Below, one piece after another: positions 62,293 through 64,000 of a stretch of DNA of 64,000 bases. The position numbers were made by a program, and so were the translations under genes. Location: NCBI RefSeq assembly GCF_000284015.1, contig NC_016943.1, positions 413,541 to 477,540 of the forward strand, written 5' to 3'. Origin of the DNA: Blastococcus saxobsidens DD2. Lineage in GTDB: Bacteria > Actinomycetota > Actinomycetes > Mycobacteriales > Geodermatophilaceae. The notes beneath the pieces are model-generated. The model was not told the DNA's origin, did no database searches, and saw only the letters and a program-made list of their open reading frames with translations. The first letter of the stretch is position 1. Every line of letters starts with the position of its first letter.

Positions 62293-63261
62293 TCACCGCA
62301 CCCGCCCGCGGGCCATGAGCGGTACCGGCGGAAGCGGCGGTGCGGCGAGCCGGTCGCCGTCGTAGCCCACCACGGCGCCGAACCGGTCGGACTCGCGGTT
62401 CCACTGCTCGGCGTAGGCGGCGATCTCCTCACCCGCGCGGCCCACGAAGTTCCACCACATGACCAGCCGCTCCTCGAACGGCTCGCCGCCGAGGAGCAGC
62501 AGCCGCGACGCCTCGGTCGCCCGCAGCCGCAGCACGCGCCGGCCGGTGCCCAGGTAGAGCATCGCCCCCGGCGCCAGGACGACGTCGTCCACGCGCGCCG
62601 CGCCCGCCGAGGTCAGCAGCGCGTACTCGAAGTCCGGCTCCAGCGGGATCTCGACGTCCGCGCCGGCGGCCAGGTCCAGGTCGACCCCGACCAGCGGCGT
62701 GTACGCCCGTCCCGGCGAGGTGACGTCACCGAAGGAGCCCATCAGCACGGTGGCGGTGAGCCCGTCGGACCCGAAGCCGGGCAGCGTCCGCTGGTGCTCG
62801 AAGTGCGGGGCCACCTCCCGATCGGTGTCGGGCAGCGCCACCCACAGCTGGGCGCCGTGCAGGAACCGGGGATGGGTCGCCGGCGACTGCTCGGCGTGGG
62901 CGATGCCGTGCCCGGCGGTCATCAGCGCCAGCTCGCCGGGCCGGATGCGGACGTCGCTGCCGAGCGAGTCGAGGTGGTGCACCTCGCCCTCGAGCAGCCA
63001 GGACACCGTCTGCAGCCCGGTGTGCGGGTGCGGCGGCACCTGCATCCCCGGAGCGGTGGCGATGTTGTCGGGGCCGTAGTGGTCGACGAACACCCACGCG
63101 CCCACCATCCGCCGGCCGAGGGTGGGCAGCAGCCGGCGGACGTGCGTGCTCTCCCCGAGGAGCACCTCCTTGCCCGGCAGCAGGTCCAGGACCGGGCGGG
63201 CGGGAGTGCCGGCCAGCCCGCCGAGGTCGCGGGCGGGCGGACGCCGGTCGAGATTGCTCAT
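62293..63261 (-). CDS. Pirin family protein
   Basis: A 322-residue bicupin. The metal-binding first cupin has VPPHPHTGLQTVSWLLEGEV with HHLDSLG and TAGHGIAHAEQSP, supplying His/His/His/Glu. The second cupin (about 180-290) has the pirin pattern FEYALLTSAGAARVDDVVLA. Pirins are iron-dependent redox sensors or quercetinases. In bacteria the role is mixed. ATG 63261 overlaps the upstream pirin's stop (ATGA). Confidence 0.92.
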   Translation of the reverse strand: MSNLDRRPPARDLGGLAGTPARPVLDLLPGKEVLLGESTHVRRLLPTLGRRMVGAWVFVDHYGPDNIATAPGMQVPPHPHTGLQTVSWLLEGEVHHLDSLGSDVRIRPGELALMTAGHGIAHAEQSPATHPRFLHGAQLWVALPDTDREVAPHFEHQRTLPGFGSDGLTATVLMGSFGDVTSPGRAYTPLVGVDLDLAAGADVEIPLEPDFEYALLTSAGAARVDDVVLAPGAMLYLGTGRRVLRLRATEASRLLLLGGEPFEERLVMWWNFVGRAGEEIAAYAEQWNRESDRFGAVVGYDGDRLAAPPLPPVPLMARGRVR

Positions 63262-64000
63262 GACAGCTCCTGCCGGGGGTCGAGAGGAGCAGTCTCGCCC
63301 CGGACGTCGCCGTGCGGAACCGGTCCCTCGACGCGCTGGACCGGGATGGCACCGAGCCGGCCGGCGGAGAAGTCGGTGAAGGCGTCGGCGACCTCCTGCC
63401 GGGTGTTCATGACGGACGGCCCGTACATGGCGATCGGCTCATTGATCGGCCGCCCGCCCAGGATGACGACGTCCAGCGCCGGCGTGCGCGACTCCTGGTG
63501 CACCGCCCCGCGGACGGTGATCGTGTCGCCGGGGCCGAGCACCGCCAGTTGCCCCGTGCGCACCGGCGCACCGTCGATGCCGACCGACCCCGCACCCGAG
63601 AGCACGTACACGAGGGCGTTGAAGTCCGGCCGCCACGGCAGGTCCAGCGTCGCGCCGGGGGAGACGGTTGCGTGCACCATCGCCATCGGCGTGCAGGTCG
63701 ACCCCGGCCCGCGCTGGCCGGCGACGTCCCCGGCGATGACCCGCAGGACGGCGCCGGCGTCGGGGCTGGCCAGCAGCACCGAGGAGTCGGCCCGCAGGTC
63801 CTGGTAGCGCGGCTCCACCCACTTCTGCGCCCGCGGGAGGTTGACCCACAGCTGCAGCCCGTGGAACAGCCCGCCGCTCACGACCAGCTGCTCCGGCGGC
63901 CGCTCGATGTGCAGGACGCCACCGCCGGCGGTCATCCACTGGGTGTCGCCGTCGCTGATCGTGCCGCCGCCGCCGTGCGAGTCGGCGTGCTCCAACGTGC
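63258..64000 (-). CDS. Pirin family protein (partial, N-terminus outside window)
   Basis: The visible 247 residues start inside the first cupin (EHADSHGGGGTISDGDTQWM, TAGGGVLHIERPPE). They continue with LFHGLQLWVNLPRAQKWVEP, a second cupin (ALVYVLSGAGSVGIDGAPVR) and the end INEPIAMYGPSVMNTRQEVA. The frame stays open to the window edge. About 70-80 N-terminal residues are expected beyond it. Two pirin genes in translational coupling are a tandem paralogue pair. Confidence 0.9.
   Translation of the reverse strand, partial: TLEHADSHGGGGTISDGDTQWMTAGGGVLHIERPPEQLVVSGGLFHGLQLWVNLPRAQKWVEPRYQDLRADSSVLLASPDAGAVLRVIAGDVAGQRGPGSTCTPMAMVHATVSPGATLDLPWRPDFNALVYVLSGAGSVGIDGAPVRTGQLAVLGPGDTITVRGAVHQESRTPALDVVILGGRPINEPIAMYGPSVMNTRQEVADAFTDFSAGRLGAIPVQRVEGPVPHGDVRGETAPLDPRQELS

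Overview
The window is very GC-rich, has dense coding on both strands, uses GTG and TTG starts freely, and joins genes by ATGA/GTGA overlaps. It has the actinobacterial set ffs - dnaX - ybaB - recR, a PASTA-bearing class A penicillin-binding protein, and a Ser/Thr kinase with an extracellular domain. I read it as chromosome of a high-GC actinobacterium, plausibly Geodermatophilaceae (Blastococcus/Geodermatophilus/Modestobacter type). The family-level guess is inference.

Layout. 1-3020: a partial DoxX-type gene, a doubtful small membrane ORF, a CGNR regulator divergent from an MFS exporter, tRNA-Ser(GCU) and tRNA-Arg(ACG). 3364-6132: the penicillin-binding protein with a long Pro/Glu/Ala tail. 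6289-7686: an insertion sequence with 36-bp tandem repeats at its right end. 7751-10905: a lactate 2-monooxygenase-like flavoenzyme, a surface protein and a MarR regulator. 11005-18233: a carboxylate module with a ThDP enzyme, two TctC lipoproteins, TctB, TctA and a 3-oxoadipate-type CoA-transferase. 18429-26458: a tightly coupled heptose operon (GT2-GmhB fusion, two GT9 heptosyltransferases, two other glycosyltransferases, GmhA, HldE). 26533-29262: a VWA/solute-binding membrane protein and a UDP-glucuronate decarboxylase-type enzyme. 29434-34626: a Liv-type ABC operon, divergent from a PucR regulator. 36157-39910: DUF2630, TyrA, an O-methyltransferase, a tRNA-deaminase-associated protein, a HAD phosphatase, TadA and tRNA-Ser(CGA). 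39911-43235: a small accessory island with pseudogene debris, an unknown membrane/coiled-coil protein and a stand-alone Ada-like zinc domain. 43236-45455: a Ser/Thr kinase with an apparent frameshift, its small partner gene and tRNA-Ser(GGA). 45526-50364: an EamA transporter, SRP RNA, dnaX, ybaB and recR. 50599-56731: a Dpp/Opp peptide ABC operon. 56967-64000: a TPM-domain protein (frameshifted), a VOC protein, a PPOX protein (frameshifted), a Schlafen/AlbA-type ATP-binding protein and two pirins.

The most unusual structures: (i) four perfectly tandem 35-bp units between the two peptide-permease genes, each a 12-codon ORF whose stop overlaps the next start, so dppB and dppC are joined by five consecutive overlapping stop/start junctions; (ii) a heptose-nucleotide and heptosyltransferase operon in an apparent Gram-positive, with one palindrome motif upstream of both this operon and the UXS-like gene, and a second palindrome family at both ends of its last gene; (iii) a duplicated, footprint-like control region between the liv operon and pucR; (iv) nested palindromes over the start region of the Schlafen-type gene.

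Several genes (kinase, TPM, PPOX, OGG-fold remnant) carry frameshifts. Those at short homopolymers may be sequence errors. The OGG-fold remnant has several lesions and is a genuine pseudogene.
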